DNA of 61,654 bases from an uncultured Clostridia bacterium (lineage in GTDB: Bacteria > Bacillota > Clostridia > Oscillospirales > CAG-272), in the NCBI GenBank assembly GCA_946407735.1, contig CAMJPL010000016.1, forward strand, positions 1 to 61,654, in the 5' to 3' direction. Each line of letters opens with the position of its first letter. Positions within the stretch are counted from its first letter, which is position 1. Shown one piece after another: positions 24,546 through 33,501 of the stretch. The notes beneath the pieces were generated by a model. That model was not told the origin of the DNA. It ran no database searches and worked only from the letters and a program-made list of their open reading frames with translations. Position numbers and translations under genes: made by a program.

Positions 24546-25520
24546 ATGAGTGCAAAAGCCAAAAAAACGAACCGGGTAAGAAACATAATAATCGCCGCCG
24601 CGGTGATCGCCGTCCTCGCGGCCGCCTACTTCGCCGTCAGCGCTCTGAACAGACCCGAGGCCCCGGCCCCGGTGCAGCAGCAGGGCGACATGATGATCGC
24701 CGAATTCGACGCGTCGAAGATAAAGGAGATAAAATACACCTACAACGGCGAGACGATCGACATGGTGTTCAGCGACGTGCTGTACAAGTGGCAGCTCGTC
24801 GACGACAAGAGCTATCCGATCAAATTCGAGATCGCCGGCTCGATGGCGTCGGCCATCAGCCAGATAAAGGCCAACCGCGTCGTCGAGGAGAGCAGGGAGC
24901 ATTTCGCCGACTACGGCCTCGACGAGCCGTATCTCCGTATCGCCGCCACATATGAGGAGGGCGGGGCGGAGTACCTGATCGGCGACTACAACTCGATGCT
25001 CGGCGGCTACTACTTCAACATAGTCGGCAGCGACACGGTCTACCTGATCCCGACCGGGCTCAATCCCTTCTTCGAGTACGGGCTGCTCGACATCGCCGAC
25101 GTCGACGTCCCGCCGGTGCTGACCGACACCTCGGTGACCGAGCTTAAGATCACGGCCGACGGAAAAGAGCTGAGCGAAGAAAAGACGGCCGAGGCCGCCG
25201 GATATTTCACGACGATGGTCAAGTCGGGCATGAAGACCGTCGGATATATGAAGGAGGAAGCCGACGCCGCGAAATACGGCCTCGACGGCGGCCGCGTCTT
25301 CGATATCAGCTTCAAGCAGGCGCAGACGATGGAAAACACCGACGCCAGCGGAGAGACCGCCAGCTACACCTCGACCGTCTATTCCGATCAGACGGCGAAA
25401 TTCACGGTGGCACTCTCCGATGACGGAAGTACGGCGTATTTCACCTGCGGCAGCGGTCTCGTCTATACGGTCGACGCCGCGGCGACAGCCTCGGTTATAG
25501 CTCTCGCCGACGGACAGTGA
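24546..25520 (+). CDS. DUF4340 domain membrane-anchored protein
   Basis: This 324-residue protein has a basic N terminus, one membrane helix (about 13-33) and an extracytoplasmic beta-rich DUF4340-type domain beginning 'EFDASKIKEIKYTYNGETI' and 'YKWQLVDDKSYPI'. The usual 'YGLDEPYLRIAATY' and 'EYLIGDYNSMLGGYYFNIVGSDTVYLI' segments are present. DUF4340 proteins sit next to GldG-like proteins in many genomes and are assumed to be periplasmic or extracellular partners of that exporter. The gene lies 267 bp beyond the GldG-like stop, separated by an inverted palindromic element and a short hairpin. No Shine-Dalgarno sequence is visible before ATG 24546. It may therefore have an unusual or leaderless start. 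Confidence 0.85.
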   Translation: MSAKAKKTNRVRNIIIAAAVIAVLAAAYFAVSALNRPEAPAPVQQQGDMMIAEFDASKIKEIKYTYNGETIDMVFSDVLYKWQLVDDKSYPIKFEIAGSMASAISQIKANRVVEESREHFADYGLDEPYLRIAATYEEGGAEYLIGDYNSMLGGYYFNIVGSDTVYLIPTGLNPFFEYGLLDIADVDVPPVLTDTSVTELKITADGKELSEEKTAEAAGYFTTMVKSGMKTVGYMKEEADAAKYGLDGGRVFDISFKQAQTMENTDASGETASYTSTVYSDQTAKFTVALSDDGSTAYFTCGSGLVYTVDAAATASVIALADGQ

Positions 25521-25535
25521 CGTCTGAGTGAAGAT

Positions 25536-25584
25536 TATGTGAAAAGTATCGTAATATCACATCATTTCGGCGTCTTTTCACATA
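25536..25584. repeat. 11-bp perfect inverted repeat
   Basis: TATGTGAAAAG (25536-25546) and CTTTTCACATA (25574-25584) are perfect reverse complements, 27 bp apart and AT-rich. It could be an operator pair or a weak RNA stem; no gene starts directly beside it. Confidence 0.6.
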
Positions 25585-25831
25585 TTGACGAAAAATATTG
25601 TGCAATCTGTACATCGTCAAAAAACACATCGGTTTTTTGTGCGTATTCGATAAACGGCGCTCTCCGGCACGCCTCCTGGCGCGCCCCTGGCGGGCTTCAC
25701 CATGCCGCGCCGAAGGGAACGGCATCGGACGCAGAATACGGCGCCGCGCCTTGAATTTGCTCGAAAAAAAGCGGGTACTTACCTGCGCGGGACACAGCGT
25801 TATATATATTTAATGAGGACTCTTATGTCCG

Positions 25832-25862
25832 GCGCCGCTCTGAAGCGGCGCTTTTCCTTTTC
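25832..25862 (+). terminator. Intrinsic terminator
   Basis: GCGCCGCT (25832-25839), loop CTGA, AGCGGCGC (25844-25851), then TTTTCCTTTTCC. A strong plus-strand terminator about 310 bp after DUF4340. It ends either that operon or an unannotated short transcript in between. Confidence 0.8.
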
Positions 25863-25969
25863 CGGAGCAGGGGCTCCGGGCCGGTCCGAAAAACGCCGAA
25901 AAATGTGAAAAATCACCGAAACGAACGCGTTTTCCCTTATTTTATATGACTTTCTGACGATTTTTACAC

Positions 25970-25998
25970 TTGACATCGGAGCCCATATACGATATAAT
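25970..25998 (+). promoter_or_regulatory. Consensus SigA promoter of the DUF5696 sugar-uptake operon
   Basis: TTGACA (25970-25975), 17 bp, TATAAT (25993-25998). Transcription from about 26005 gives a leader of roughly 420 nt before the first gene at 26427. Confidence 0.88.
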
Positions 25999-26004
25999 AT
26001 TATG

Positions 26005-26426
26005 TAACAAAACAGACAAAGGCATGAAGCGGCTGAGTCTGCGTACAGCGAATGCAGCGGATCTGAGGTCCGCTGTGTCGGTATGCGTTGAGTCCGTATC
26101 GCTTTATGCCGCATGTCTGCGCCTTTGCCGAGAATATACCCCGCCGGGACCTGCGAAACGTCCGGGCAGGACCTATCGCAGCTTGGCGGAGGCTGAAATA
26201 GACGACGCGCGCTGAGCCCGTGCGGCCGCATGGCGGACGCATAAGGGCAGGCACGCCGCATACACAAGGCGGGAAACGCTTTTGTCTTGCCGTTTTGTGT
26301 ATGCAGCGTCCGGCGTGACGTCAGAGTGCGGGATCCGCGCGCGCGCCGCGAAGGCGGCTCAATCAGCGGATAAAAGCGACCACTGCTTTCCCCAGCGACC
26401 CCAAATTTTGTCAGGAGGAAAAGTCC
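26005..26426 (+). promoter_or_regulatory. Long structured 5' leader, candidate cis-regulatory RNA
   Basis: The leader contains two clear stems. One is CAGCGGATC/GGTCCGCTG with a three-base loop (near 26053-26073). The other is a perfect 10-bp stem GCATACACAA (26258-26267) with TTGTGTATGC (26295-26304), extended outward by CACGCC/GGCGTG across a bulge. A good Shine-Dalgarno (AGGAGG, 26413-26418) ends the leader. I do not recognise a known riboswitch consensus. A short frame at 26024-26215 has no good ribosome-binding site. Confidence 0.6.
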
Positions 26427-29396
26427 ATGAACAAAGCAAGAGCAAAACGTCTGCTCGCGTTCTGCCTCGGCACGGTCATGATGCTCGGCGTGCTGCCGAT
26501 ATCCGCTTTCGCGGCGGGAACGTCGACAAACGCCAGCTCTTTCACCCGTACCCTGGAGGACGTCAAGGAACTGCTTGACACAGTTTCTTACGAAACATAC
26601 AGGGAAAGATACGCCGACATGCCGAATGCCACCGCCACCGTCGAGATTAACGGCACGAGCTACGACTCAGCCGGGACCACTCTCGAGGTCAAGACGGAGA
26701 CCTATGACGGCATAAGCGCTCTCAGACTCTCTGAGGAGACCGGCGAGGTATCCTGGAAGGTGAACATACCGGCCGACGGCAAGTACGCCTTCACGATCGA
26801 CTACTACCCCGTCTCCGGCAAGGCCACCTCGATCGAGCGTTCGCTCAAGATCGACGGCAAGGTCCCCTTCAGCGAGGCCCGCTCGCTCAGGATGACCAAG
26901 GTCTGGATCGATATCTATGAAGGCGAACCGAATGTCTTCAAAAGCGATATCACCGGCAACGACATCCGCCCGACCAAGGAAGAGGCTCCCGAGTGGAGGA
27001 CCTACACGGCCTGCGACTCCACCGGCTTCATCGTTGAGCCGTTCGAGTTCTACCTCACCCGCGGCGAGCATACGATCACGCTCGAAACGGTCCGTGAGCC
27101 GATAGCCATCTCGAAGATGCGCTTCGAGCCCGCGAAGACCCTCCCCACCTATGAGGAATATCTCGCGGCCGCCAAGGCTTCCGGTCTTTCCGAGGTCACC
27201 GGCTTCGATCCGATAAAGATCGACGCCGAGCACCCGAACCGCACCTCCGAGCAGGTCATCTACCCGATATACGACCGCAGCTCCCCGATCACCGACGCTC
27301 AGGACGCCAGCCGCATCAAGCTGAACACCATCGGCTCCGATAAGTGGCAGACTGTCGGCCAGTGGATCCGTTATACCGTCACCGTTCCTTCGGACGGTCT
27401 GTATAACATCGACGTCCGCTACCGTCAGGAGATCCTGACCGGTATGTACGTTTCGAGAGCCATCCGCATCAACGGCGAGACCCCGTTCCAGGAAGCCAAC
27501 TACCTCCGCTTCCTCTACAATGACGCATGGCAGTCCACCGCTCTCACCGACGGTTATCACGAGGGCTTCGAGTTCGCTCTGAAGGCCGGCGAGAACACCA
27601 TCGAGTTCGAGGTCAACCTCGGCGAGATGGCCGACATCCTCAGCCGCCTTTCCGACTCGCTTTCCAAGCTCAACGCATCTTACCTCAAGATCCTCATGAT
27701 CACCGGCGCTTCGCCTGACGAATTCCGTGACTACAACTTCGCCAAGCTGATCCCGGAGACCATCATGACGATGGCCGACGAGTCCAAGAACATAAAGAGC
27801 ATCGCCGACAGGCTCGCCGAGATCAACGGCGGCCGCGGATCCAACGTCGCGACACTCGACACCGTCGCCAACCTCGTTGAGCGCATGGCCGGAGACGAGG
27901 ACGAGGTCGCGAAGAACCTCGCCAACCTGAAGAGCTATCTCGGTACTCTCGGTACCTGGATCTACACCGCTCAGAAGCAGTCCCTCGAGCTCGACTACAT
28001 AACCGTTCAGGAAGTCGGCTCCAAGCCTCCGCGCGCCAAGGCCGCCTGGTATGAGGCCGCGTGGTTCGAGGTCAAGTCCTTCTTCGCATCGTTCTTCTCC
28101 GATTACAACACCATCGGCGCCACCTCCGAGGTCAACACCACCGAGGCCGTCACGATGTGGTACACCGCCGGACGTGATCAGGCTCAGATCCTTCGTCAGC
28201 TGGTCGACTACGAGTTCACTCCCGAGTCGAACATCAGCGTCGAGCTGAAGCTCGTTGCCGCCGGTTCGCTGCTGCCGTCGATCCTCGCCGGCGTCGGCCC
28301 CGACGTAACCTTCCTCGGCTCCGCCGATACGATCAACTACGCCATCCGTTCCGCAGTCCTTCCGCTGAACGATTACGAGGGCTTCAAGGAGGTCACCGAG
28401 CGCTTCGCTCCGGCCGCCATGGTTCCTCTGACCCTGTACGGCACGACCTACGGCCTGCCGTCGCAGCAGTCGTTCAACATGATGTTCTACCGTCTGGACG
28501 TCTTCGCCGAGCTCGGCATCGAGCTCCCGAACACCTGGTCGGATATGTACAACATCCTGCCGATACTGCAGAACAACAACATGGAGATCGCCTTCCCGTC
28601 CAAGCTCGCCGGCACGAACTTCACCCTCTATCAGATGGGCGGAGAGCTCTACGCCGATGAGGGAAAGCGAATAAACCTCGACTCCAACATCGCTCTGACC
28701 GCCTTCTCCACGATGTGCGATCTCTTCCAGCAGTACAAGTTCCCGCTGACCTACGACTTCCCGACCCGTTTCCGTACGGGCGAGATGCCGCTCGGCATAC
28801 TTGACTACACCACCTACAACACGCTGATCGTCTACGCCTCCGAGCTTGCCAACCTCTGGGAGATGGTCCCGGTCCTCGGCTGGGAGATGGAAGACGGCAC
28901 CGTCAACAACGTATCCACTTCGACCGTTACCGCCATCGTCATGCCGAGAGGCGCCAAGAACCTCGATTCGGCCTGGAAGCTGATGGCATGGTTCACCGAC
29001 GCGAAGCCGCAGGCTCAGTACGCCAACGAGCTCGTCGCCGTCATGGGCCCCGCCGCCAAGTACAACACCGCCAACATCTCGGCTCTCGCCGAGCTGCCGT
29101 GGACGGCGAGCGAGTACCGCGCGCTTGAGGCTCAGATGAACAACCTGGCCGCCGTTCCGGAATATCCCGGCGGATACATCATCGACCGTTACGTAAACTT
29201 CGCCTTCATGGACGTTTACAACAACGCCGCCGATCCGGTCGAGTCGATGCTCGACAACATCACCGAGATCAACAAGGAGATCTCGAGAAAGCGCAAGGAG
29301 TTCAACCTCGATTACTACGAGATTTCCTACTCCACGAGCTTCGTCGAGTCCGCCGACGGTGAGATCGCCGATGTTTCGCTCGATAACGCAGAATAA
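26427..29396 (+). CDS. Secreted solute-binding protein with two N-terminal CBM-like repeats
   Basis: This 989-residue exported protein has a type I signal peptide ('PISAFAA', cleavage near residue 30) and no lipobox, unlike the other binding proteins in this window. Residues about 90-240 and 290-430 are two related jelly-roll-like units. Each has a 'W.....P.DG.Y...I.Y......S.ERSLKIDG...F.EA..LR' pattern, resembling carbohydrate-binding modules of the CBM6/35 type. The C-terminal half, from about 570, is a family 1 extracellular solute-binding domain ('LLPSILAGVGPDVTFLG', 'TYGLPSQQSFNMMFYRLDVF', 'AWKLMAWFTD'). It heads an operon with four permease genes. The absence of a lipid anchor means it must be held by the CBMs, the transporter or another partner. 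A fused binding and capture protein is the inferred role. Confidence 0.85.
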   Translation: MNKARAKRLLAFCLGTVMMLGVLPISAFAAGTSTNASSFTRTLEDVKELLDTVSYETYRERYADMPNATATVEINGTSYDSAGTTLEVKTETYDGISALRLSEETGEVSWKVNIPADGKYAFTIDYYPVSGKATSIERSLKIDGKVPFSEARSLRMTKVWIDIYEGEPNVFKSDITGNDIRPTKEEAPEWRTYTACDSTGFIVEPFEFYLTRGEHTITLETVREPIAISKMRFEPAKTLPTYEEYLAAAKASGLSEVTGFDPIKIDAEHPNRTSEQVIYPIYDRSSPITDAQDASRIKLNTIGSDKWQTVGQWIRYTVTVPSDGLYNIDVRYRQEILTGMYVSRAIRINGETPFQEANYLRFLYNDAWQSTALTDGYHEGFEFALKAGENTIEFEVNLGEMADILSRLSDSLSKLNASYLKILMITGASPDEFRDYNFAKLIPETIMTMADESKNIKSIADRLAEINGGRGSNVATLDTVANLVERMAGDEDEVAKNLANLKSYLGTLGTWIYTAQKQSLELDYITVQEVGSKPPRAKAAWYEAAWFEVKSFFASFFSDYNTIGATSEVNTTEAVTMWYTAGRDQAQILRQLVDYEFTPESNISVELKLVAAGSLLPSILAGVGPDVTFLGSADTINYAIRSAVLPLNDYEGFKEVTERFAPAAMVPLTLYGTTYGLPSQQSFNMMFYRLDVFAELGIELPNTWSDMYNILPILQNNNMEIAFPSKLAGTNFTLYQMGGELYADEGKRINLDSNIALTAFSTMCDLFQQYKFPLTYDFPTRFRTGEMPLGILDYTTYNTLIVYASELANLWEMVPVLGWEMEDGTVNNVSTSTVTAIVMPRGAKNLDSAWKLMAWFTDAKPQAQYANELVAVMGPAAKYNTANISALAELPWTASEYRALEAQMNNLAAVPEYPGGYIIDRYVNFAFMDVYNNAADPVESMLDNITEINKEISRKRKEFNLDYYEISYSTSFVESADGEIADVSLDNAE

Positions 29397-29416
29397 AACA
29401 AGGAGAGGATCGCAAA

Positions 29417-30379
29417 ATGCCAGAAAAAACGGCTGATACTGCTCAGACCCCGAAAAAGGCGGTCTCCAGAAGCGAGATGAGCAAAGCCGCGTGGACCTGG
29501 AAAGAAATGAAGCGCAATAAGGTCGCTTACGCCCTTATCGCCCCCTTCATGATCCTGTTCACGATCTTCACGGTCATCCCCGTGGTGCTTTCGTTCGTAC
29601 TCAGCTTCACCACATTCAACATGCTTGAGTGGCCGAACTTCATCTTCATGGACAACTACATCCGTCTGTTCCTTGACGATGACATCTTCGTGATCGCGGT
29701 AAAGAACACACTGATCTTCTCCGCTATCGTCGGCCCTTCGTCCTACATTCTGTCCTTCGTGCTGGCATGGTTCATCAACGAGCTGCCGCCGAAGATCAGA
29801 GCCGTCGTAACGCTCATATTCTACGCTCCCTCGATCTCGGGCGCGGTCTACCTTATCTGGACCGTTCTCTTCTCGGGCGACGCCTACGGATATGTAAACG
29901 GTATCCTTATCTACCTGAACCTTATCTCAACGCCTATTCAGTTCTTCCAGAACGCCGACTACGTAATGCCGCTGTGCATCGTGGTCGCGCTCTGGACGAG
30001 TCTCGGCACCGCGTTCCTGTCCTTTATCGCCGGACTGCAGACGGTCGACCACTCCCTCTATGAGGCCGGCGCCGTCGACGGCATAAAGAACCGCTGGCAG
30101 GAGCTCTGGTACATCACCCTGCCTTCGATGAAGCCGCAGCTGCTCTTCGGCGCCGTCATGTCGATAACCGGTTCCTTCGGTTTCGGCGCCGTCGTTACCG
30201 CCCTCGCCGGCTTCCCGAGCGTAGACTACTGCGCATGGACAATCATGCACCATCTTGAGGACTACGGCGGACAGCGTTTCGAGGTCGGTTACGCCTCGGC
30301 TATCTCGACGATACTCTTCCTCATCATGATCGGTGCAAACCTGCTCGTCAATAAACTGCTTGCTAAGATAGGTCAATGA
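29417..30379 (+). CDS. Carbohydrate ABC transporter permease (MalF/LplB type), pair 1
   Basis: This 320-residue protein has six transmembrane helices and the inner-membrane coupling loop ('EAA' motif) 'YEAGAVDGIKNRWQELWYIT' near residues 215-235. A basic cytoplasmic N terminus of about 38 residues precedes TM1 ('LIAPFMILFTIFTVIPVVLSFV'). It belongs to the CUT1 type that imports oligosaccharides. It lies 20 bp after the CBM-solute-binding gene, with AGGAGAGG ahead of the ATG, and one base before its partner permease. No ATPase is encoded in the operon; a shared MsmK-like ATPase is the likely energiser, which is family knowledge and not visible here. Confidence 0.92.
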   Translation: MPEKTADTAQTPKKAVSRSEMSKAAWTWKEMKRNKVAYALIAPFMILFTIFTVIPVVLSFVLSFTTFNMLEWPNFIFMDNYIRLFLDDDIFVIAVKNTLIFSAIVGPSSYILSFVLAWFINELPPKIRAVVTLIFYAPSISGAVYLIWTVLFSGDAYGYVNGILIYLNLISTPIQFFQNADYVMPLCIVVALWTSLGTAFLSFIAGLQTVDHSLYEAGAVDGIKNRWQELWYITLPSMKPQLLFGAVMSITGSFGFGAVVTALAGFPSVDYCAWTIMHHLEDYGGQRFEVGYASAISTILFLIMIGANLLVNKLLAKIGQ

Positions 30380-30380
30380 C

Positions 30381-31256
30381 ATGGCAAAGAAGCTAAGAAC
30401 AAGAAAACACCAGGTCGTTCTGAACCGCTCCGCGGGAGGAGACGCCGGTATTACGGTCCTGCTCGTTCTATTCGGACTCTTTTCGTTCCTGCCGATGCTT
30501 TATGTCATCCTGCAGTCACTGAAACCGTTCGATGAGCTCTTCGTGTACCCGCCCCGCTTCTACGTGGTGCATCCGACCCTTCAGAACTTCTCAGACCTGT
30601 TCACTCTCATGAGTGACTCATGGGTCCCCTTCTCGCGCTACATCTTCAATACCGTACTTATCTCCGTCGTAGGAACTCTCGGTAACCTGATCCTCTCCTC
30701 GATGTGCGCCTACGCGCTCTCGAAGATCAAGTTCCCGGGCGCCGGATGGATGTTCCAGGTCATAGTAAAGTCCCTGATGTTCAACACCACGGTCGCTTCG
30801 ATCTCGAACTTCATCACGATGTCCCTCCTTCACTGGATCGACACCTACTTCGCTATCATCGTGCCGACCTTCTGCTCGACTCTCGGTCTCTTCCTGATGA
30901 AGCAGTTCATGGACAGCTCGGTCTCCGACGCCGTCCTCGAGTCGGCCCGTCTTGACGGAGCCTCCGAGTTCTACACCTTCCTGCACATAGCGATGCCGAT
31001 GGTCAAGCCCGCGTGGCTGACGCTCATCGTGTACTCCTTCCAGGGTCTGTGGAACGCCGGCGCTTCCATCTACATTCAGTCCGAGCAGCTGAAGACCTTC
31101 AACTACGCCATCAGCCAGATCATCTCCGGCGGCGTGGCGCGTGCCGGCGCTTCCGCGGCTTCGGTCGTTCTGATGATGATAGTGCCGATAGCGGTATTCG
31201 TTATCACGCAGTCCAACATCATCGAGACCATGTCGACTTCCGGCATGAAAGACTGA
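30381..31256 (+). CDS. Carbohydrate ABC transporter permease (MalG type), pair 1
   Basis: This 291-residue partner of the preceding permease has six predicted membrane helices starting at 'ITVLLVLFGLFSFLPMLYVI'. The coupling loop is 'LESARLDGASEFYTFLHIAM' near residues 187-206. The start lies one base after the upstream stop, with no separate strong Shine-Dalgarno, so translation is coupled. With the LplB-type partner it would form one heterodimeric CUT1 channel. A second such pair is encoded later in the same operon. Confidence 0.92.
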   Translation: MAKKLRTRKHQVVLNRSAGGDAGITVLLVLFGLFSFLPMLYVILQSLKPFDELFVYPPRFYVVHPTLQNFSDLFTLMSDSWVPFSRYIFNTVLISVVGTLGNLILSSMCAYALSKIKFPGAGWMFQVIVKSLMFNTTVASISNFITMSLLHWIDTYFAIIVPTFCSTLGLFLMKQFMDSSVSDAVLESARLDGASEFYTFLHIAMPMVKPAWLTLIVYSFQGLWNAGASIYIQSEQLKTFNYAISQIISGGVARAGASAASVVLMMIVPIAVFVITQSNIIETMSTSGMKD

Positions 31257-31273
31257 GAGAGGAGCGCTGAAGT

Positions 31274-33481
31274 ATGAATAAAAAGATATCAATTCTCGCG
31301 CTTATCCTCTGCGCCGTCATGCTCATGGCGCCGCTCTCGGTGTTCGCCGCCAACTCCTATTCGACCTACACCTACTCGGTCGACGGCTTCGATATGAAGT
31401 CCCCGGACGCCTATACGCCCGAGATCGAGATAGACTCGGTCTATATGGGTCTCGTCGATCCCGCCATCCAGGCTCAGATCGACGCCGCTCTGGCAGCCGG
31501 CGAGGAAGTGAGCAGCAGCCTTGACGCAGGCGTCGCGATAGACGATCCCCGCGATCTGTTCGTCGACGACGAGCTCAACGTCTACATCGCCGACGGCGCC
31601 AACTCCAGAATCGTCGTTCTGGATCAGTATTATAAGAAAAAGATGATCCTCGACCAGTTCACGAACGATCAGGGCGTTCCGGACTCTCTGAACACCCCGT
31701 CGGGCGTCTACGTCACCGATGATTCCATCTATGTATGCGACACCGAGAACAACCGTCTCGTCGTTTTCGACAGGGAAGGCGAGTTCCAGCGCATCATCCA
31801 CGAGCCGAAGTCCGACGTCATGCCGGCGAACAGCATCTATAAGCCTGTCGCCATCGCCGTCGACAACACCGGCCGTATCTACGTCATCTCCTCCACGACC
31901 TACATGGGCGTCATCTCGCTGAACTCCGACGGCTCCTTCGTCGGCTTCATCGGTGCTCAGAAGGTCTCGGTCAGCGCGTGGCAGATCCTCTGGAGACGCT
32001 TCCAGACCGCCGAGCAGAGAGCTCTCTCGGTCCAGAACGTATCCACCGAGTTCAACAACATCACGATCGACCGCAAGGGTTTCGTGTATGTAACCACCTC
32101 CTCCATCGAAGAGAACCAGCAGCAGTCGGCCATCCGCTCCACCTCGGGCGACTACGCCCCGGTAAAGAAGCTCAACAGCTCCGGATCGGACATCATGCGC
32201 CGCAACGGCTTCTTCGCTCCCTCCGGTGAGGTACAGGTCCGCTCCATCGCCTTCGATACCAACACCCCGACCGGCGCTTCGAAGATCATCGACGTCGCCA
32301 TCGGCCCGGAGGACACCTGGTCCATAATCGACGAGAAGCGCTCCCGCGTCTACACCTACGATCAGGACGGCAAGATGCTGTTCGCCTTCGGCGACACCGG
32401 CATGCAGCTGGGCAACATCAGCTCGATCGAGGCCGTCGCCTATCAGGGCAACAAGCTCCTCGTCCTCGACAAGACCCGCGACTCCTTCACGGTCTACAAC
32501 CGCACCGAGTACGGCAACATCCTGATCGCCGCCATCAAGAACAACAACGACCGTAAATACGATCAGTCCGTTTCCGACTGGCAGGCCATCCTCCAGAGAA
32601 ACTCCAACTTCGACGCCGCCTACGTCGGCATCGGCAAGGCTCTCTACCGCGCCGGTGACTGGGAAGGCGCCATGGACTACTACAAGTACGCCTACGACAC
32701 CGAGAACTACTCGCTGGCCTTCAAGATGTTCCGCAAGGATCTCATCTCGAAGTACATCTGGCTGATCCCGATCGTGATCGTAGTCATCGTCGTGCTCGTC
32801 GTCCAGTTCTTCAAGTTCGCCGGCAAGGTGAACAAGAAGGCCGCCACCGCCGGAGGAAAGAGGACCTTCTGGGAGGAAGTCCTTTACGGATTCCACGTCA
32901 TCTTCCATCCGTTCGACGGATACTGGGATCTGAAGCACGAGCACCGCGGATCGGTCCGCGCCGCCTTCTTCTGGCTCGGCATCGCCGTCCTGACCTTCAC
33001 GTATCAGGCTATCGGCCGCTCGTACCTCTACAACCCGCACGGCAGCTACTCCTCGATCTTCATTCAGGTCACGTCGCTTCTGGTTCCGCTCCTGCTCTGG
33101 TGCACGGCGAACTGGTGTCTGACGACCCTCTTTGACGGCGAAGGAAGCTTCAAGGACGTCTTCATCGCGGTTTCCTACGCGACGATCCCGCTCCCGCTGC
33201 TCATCATCCCGTCGACCATTCTCACCCACATGCTCACCCTCGCTGAGGGCGGCGTCGTCAACCTGCTTATCACCTTCTCCTACATCTGGCTCGGCATCCT
33301 TGTCTTCACAGGCATGATGAGCACTCACGACTACACACTCGGCAAGAACATCCTCACCTGCCTCGGCACTATCGTCGGTATGGCGCTGATAATGTTCATT
33401 ATCCTGCTCTTTACCGGACTTATCTCAAAGATCGTCGGCTTCATCAGCTCGATCGTGACCGAGATATCCTACCGACTGTAA
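31274..33481 (+). CDS. NHL-propeller/TPR/YIP1 fusion membrane protein
   Basis: This 735-residue protein has a signal peptide ('PLSVFAA', about residue 25) and an extracellular beta-propeller of NHL repeats. Clear repeats: 'DPRDLFVDDELNVYIADGAN' and 'TPSGVYVTDDSIYVCDTENN', up to about residue 410. A short TPR-like helical pair follows ('YVGIGKALYRAGDWEGAMDYYKYAYDTENY', residues about 452-481), then a transmembrane helix ('WLIPIVIVVIVVLVVQFF') and a cytoplasmic-side YIP1-type domain of several more helices ('GFHVIFHPFDGYWDLKHEHRGSVRAAF'). Such proteins recur in DUF5696 sugar-uptake operons of Firmicutes. The topology suggests a sensor or scaffold linking an extracellular ligand to the membrane transporter. 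Function unproven. Confidence 0.8.
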   Translation: MNKKISILALILCAVMLMAPLSVFAANSYSTYTYSVDGFDMKSPDAYTPEIEIDSVYMGLVDPAIQAQIDAALAAGEEVSSSLDAGVAIDDPRDLFVDDELNVYIADGANSRIVVLDQYYKKKMILDQFTNDQGVPDSLNTPSGVYVTDDSIYVCDTENNRLVVFDREGEFQRIIHEPKSDVMPANSIYKPVAIAVDNTGRIYVISSTTYMGVISLNSDGSFVGFIGAQKVSVSAWQILWRRFQTAEQRALSVQNVSTEFNNITIDRKGFVYVTTSSIEENQQQSAIRSTSGDYAPVKKLNSSGSDIMRRNGFFAPSGEVQVRSIAFDTNTPTGASKIIDVAIGPEDTWSIIDEKRSRVYTYDQDGKMLFAFGDTGMQLGNISSIEAVAYQGNKLLVLDKTRDSFTVYNRTEYGNILIAAIKNNNDRKYDQSVSDWQAILQRNSNFDAAYVGIGKALYRAGDWEGAMDYYKYAYDTENYSLAFKMFRKDLISKYIWLIPIVIVVIVVLVVQFFKFAGKVNKKAATAGGKRTFWEEVLYGFHVIFHPFDGYWDLKHEHRGSVRAAFFWLGIAVLTFTYQAIGRSYLYNPHGSYSSIFIQVTSLLVPLLLWCTANWCLTTLFDGEGSFKDVFIAVSYATIPLPLLIIPSTILTHMLTLAEGGVVNLLITFSYIWLGILVFTGMMSTHDYTLGKNILTCLGTIVGMALIMFIILLFTGLISKIVGFISSIVTEISYRL

Positions 33482-33501
33482 ACAGGAGAAGGAGATATAA
33501 A

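Larger units (their letters stand above)
25521..25969. other. Intergenic region with inverted repeat and terminator
   Basis: No convincing gene. An 11-bp perfect inverted repeat (TATGTGAAAAG at 25536-25546, CTTTTCACATA at 25574-25584) lies just after the DUF4340 stop. A GC-rich terminator follows at 25832-25862. Short open frames here have no Shine-Dalgarno support or recognisable motif. Confidence 0.5.

Noticed and set aside
26024..26215. Possible leader peptide within the 26005-26426 leader
   Set aside because: No good ribosome-binding site, no amino-acid runs and Arg/Ala-rich content expected by chance; it also overlaps the stem at 26053-26073.
31289..33328. 679-codon frame antisense to the NHL/YIP1 gene
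   Set aside because: Val/Asp/Glu/Gly-rich shadow of the sense strand with no motifs.
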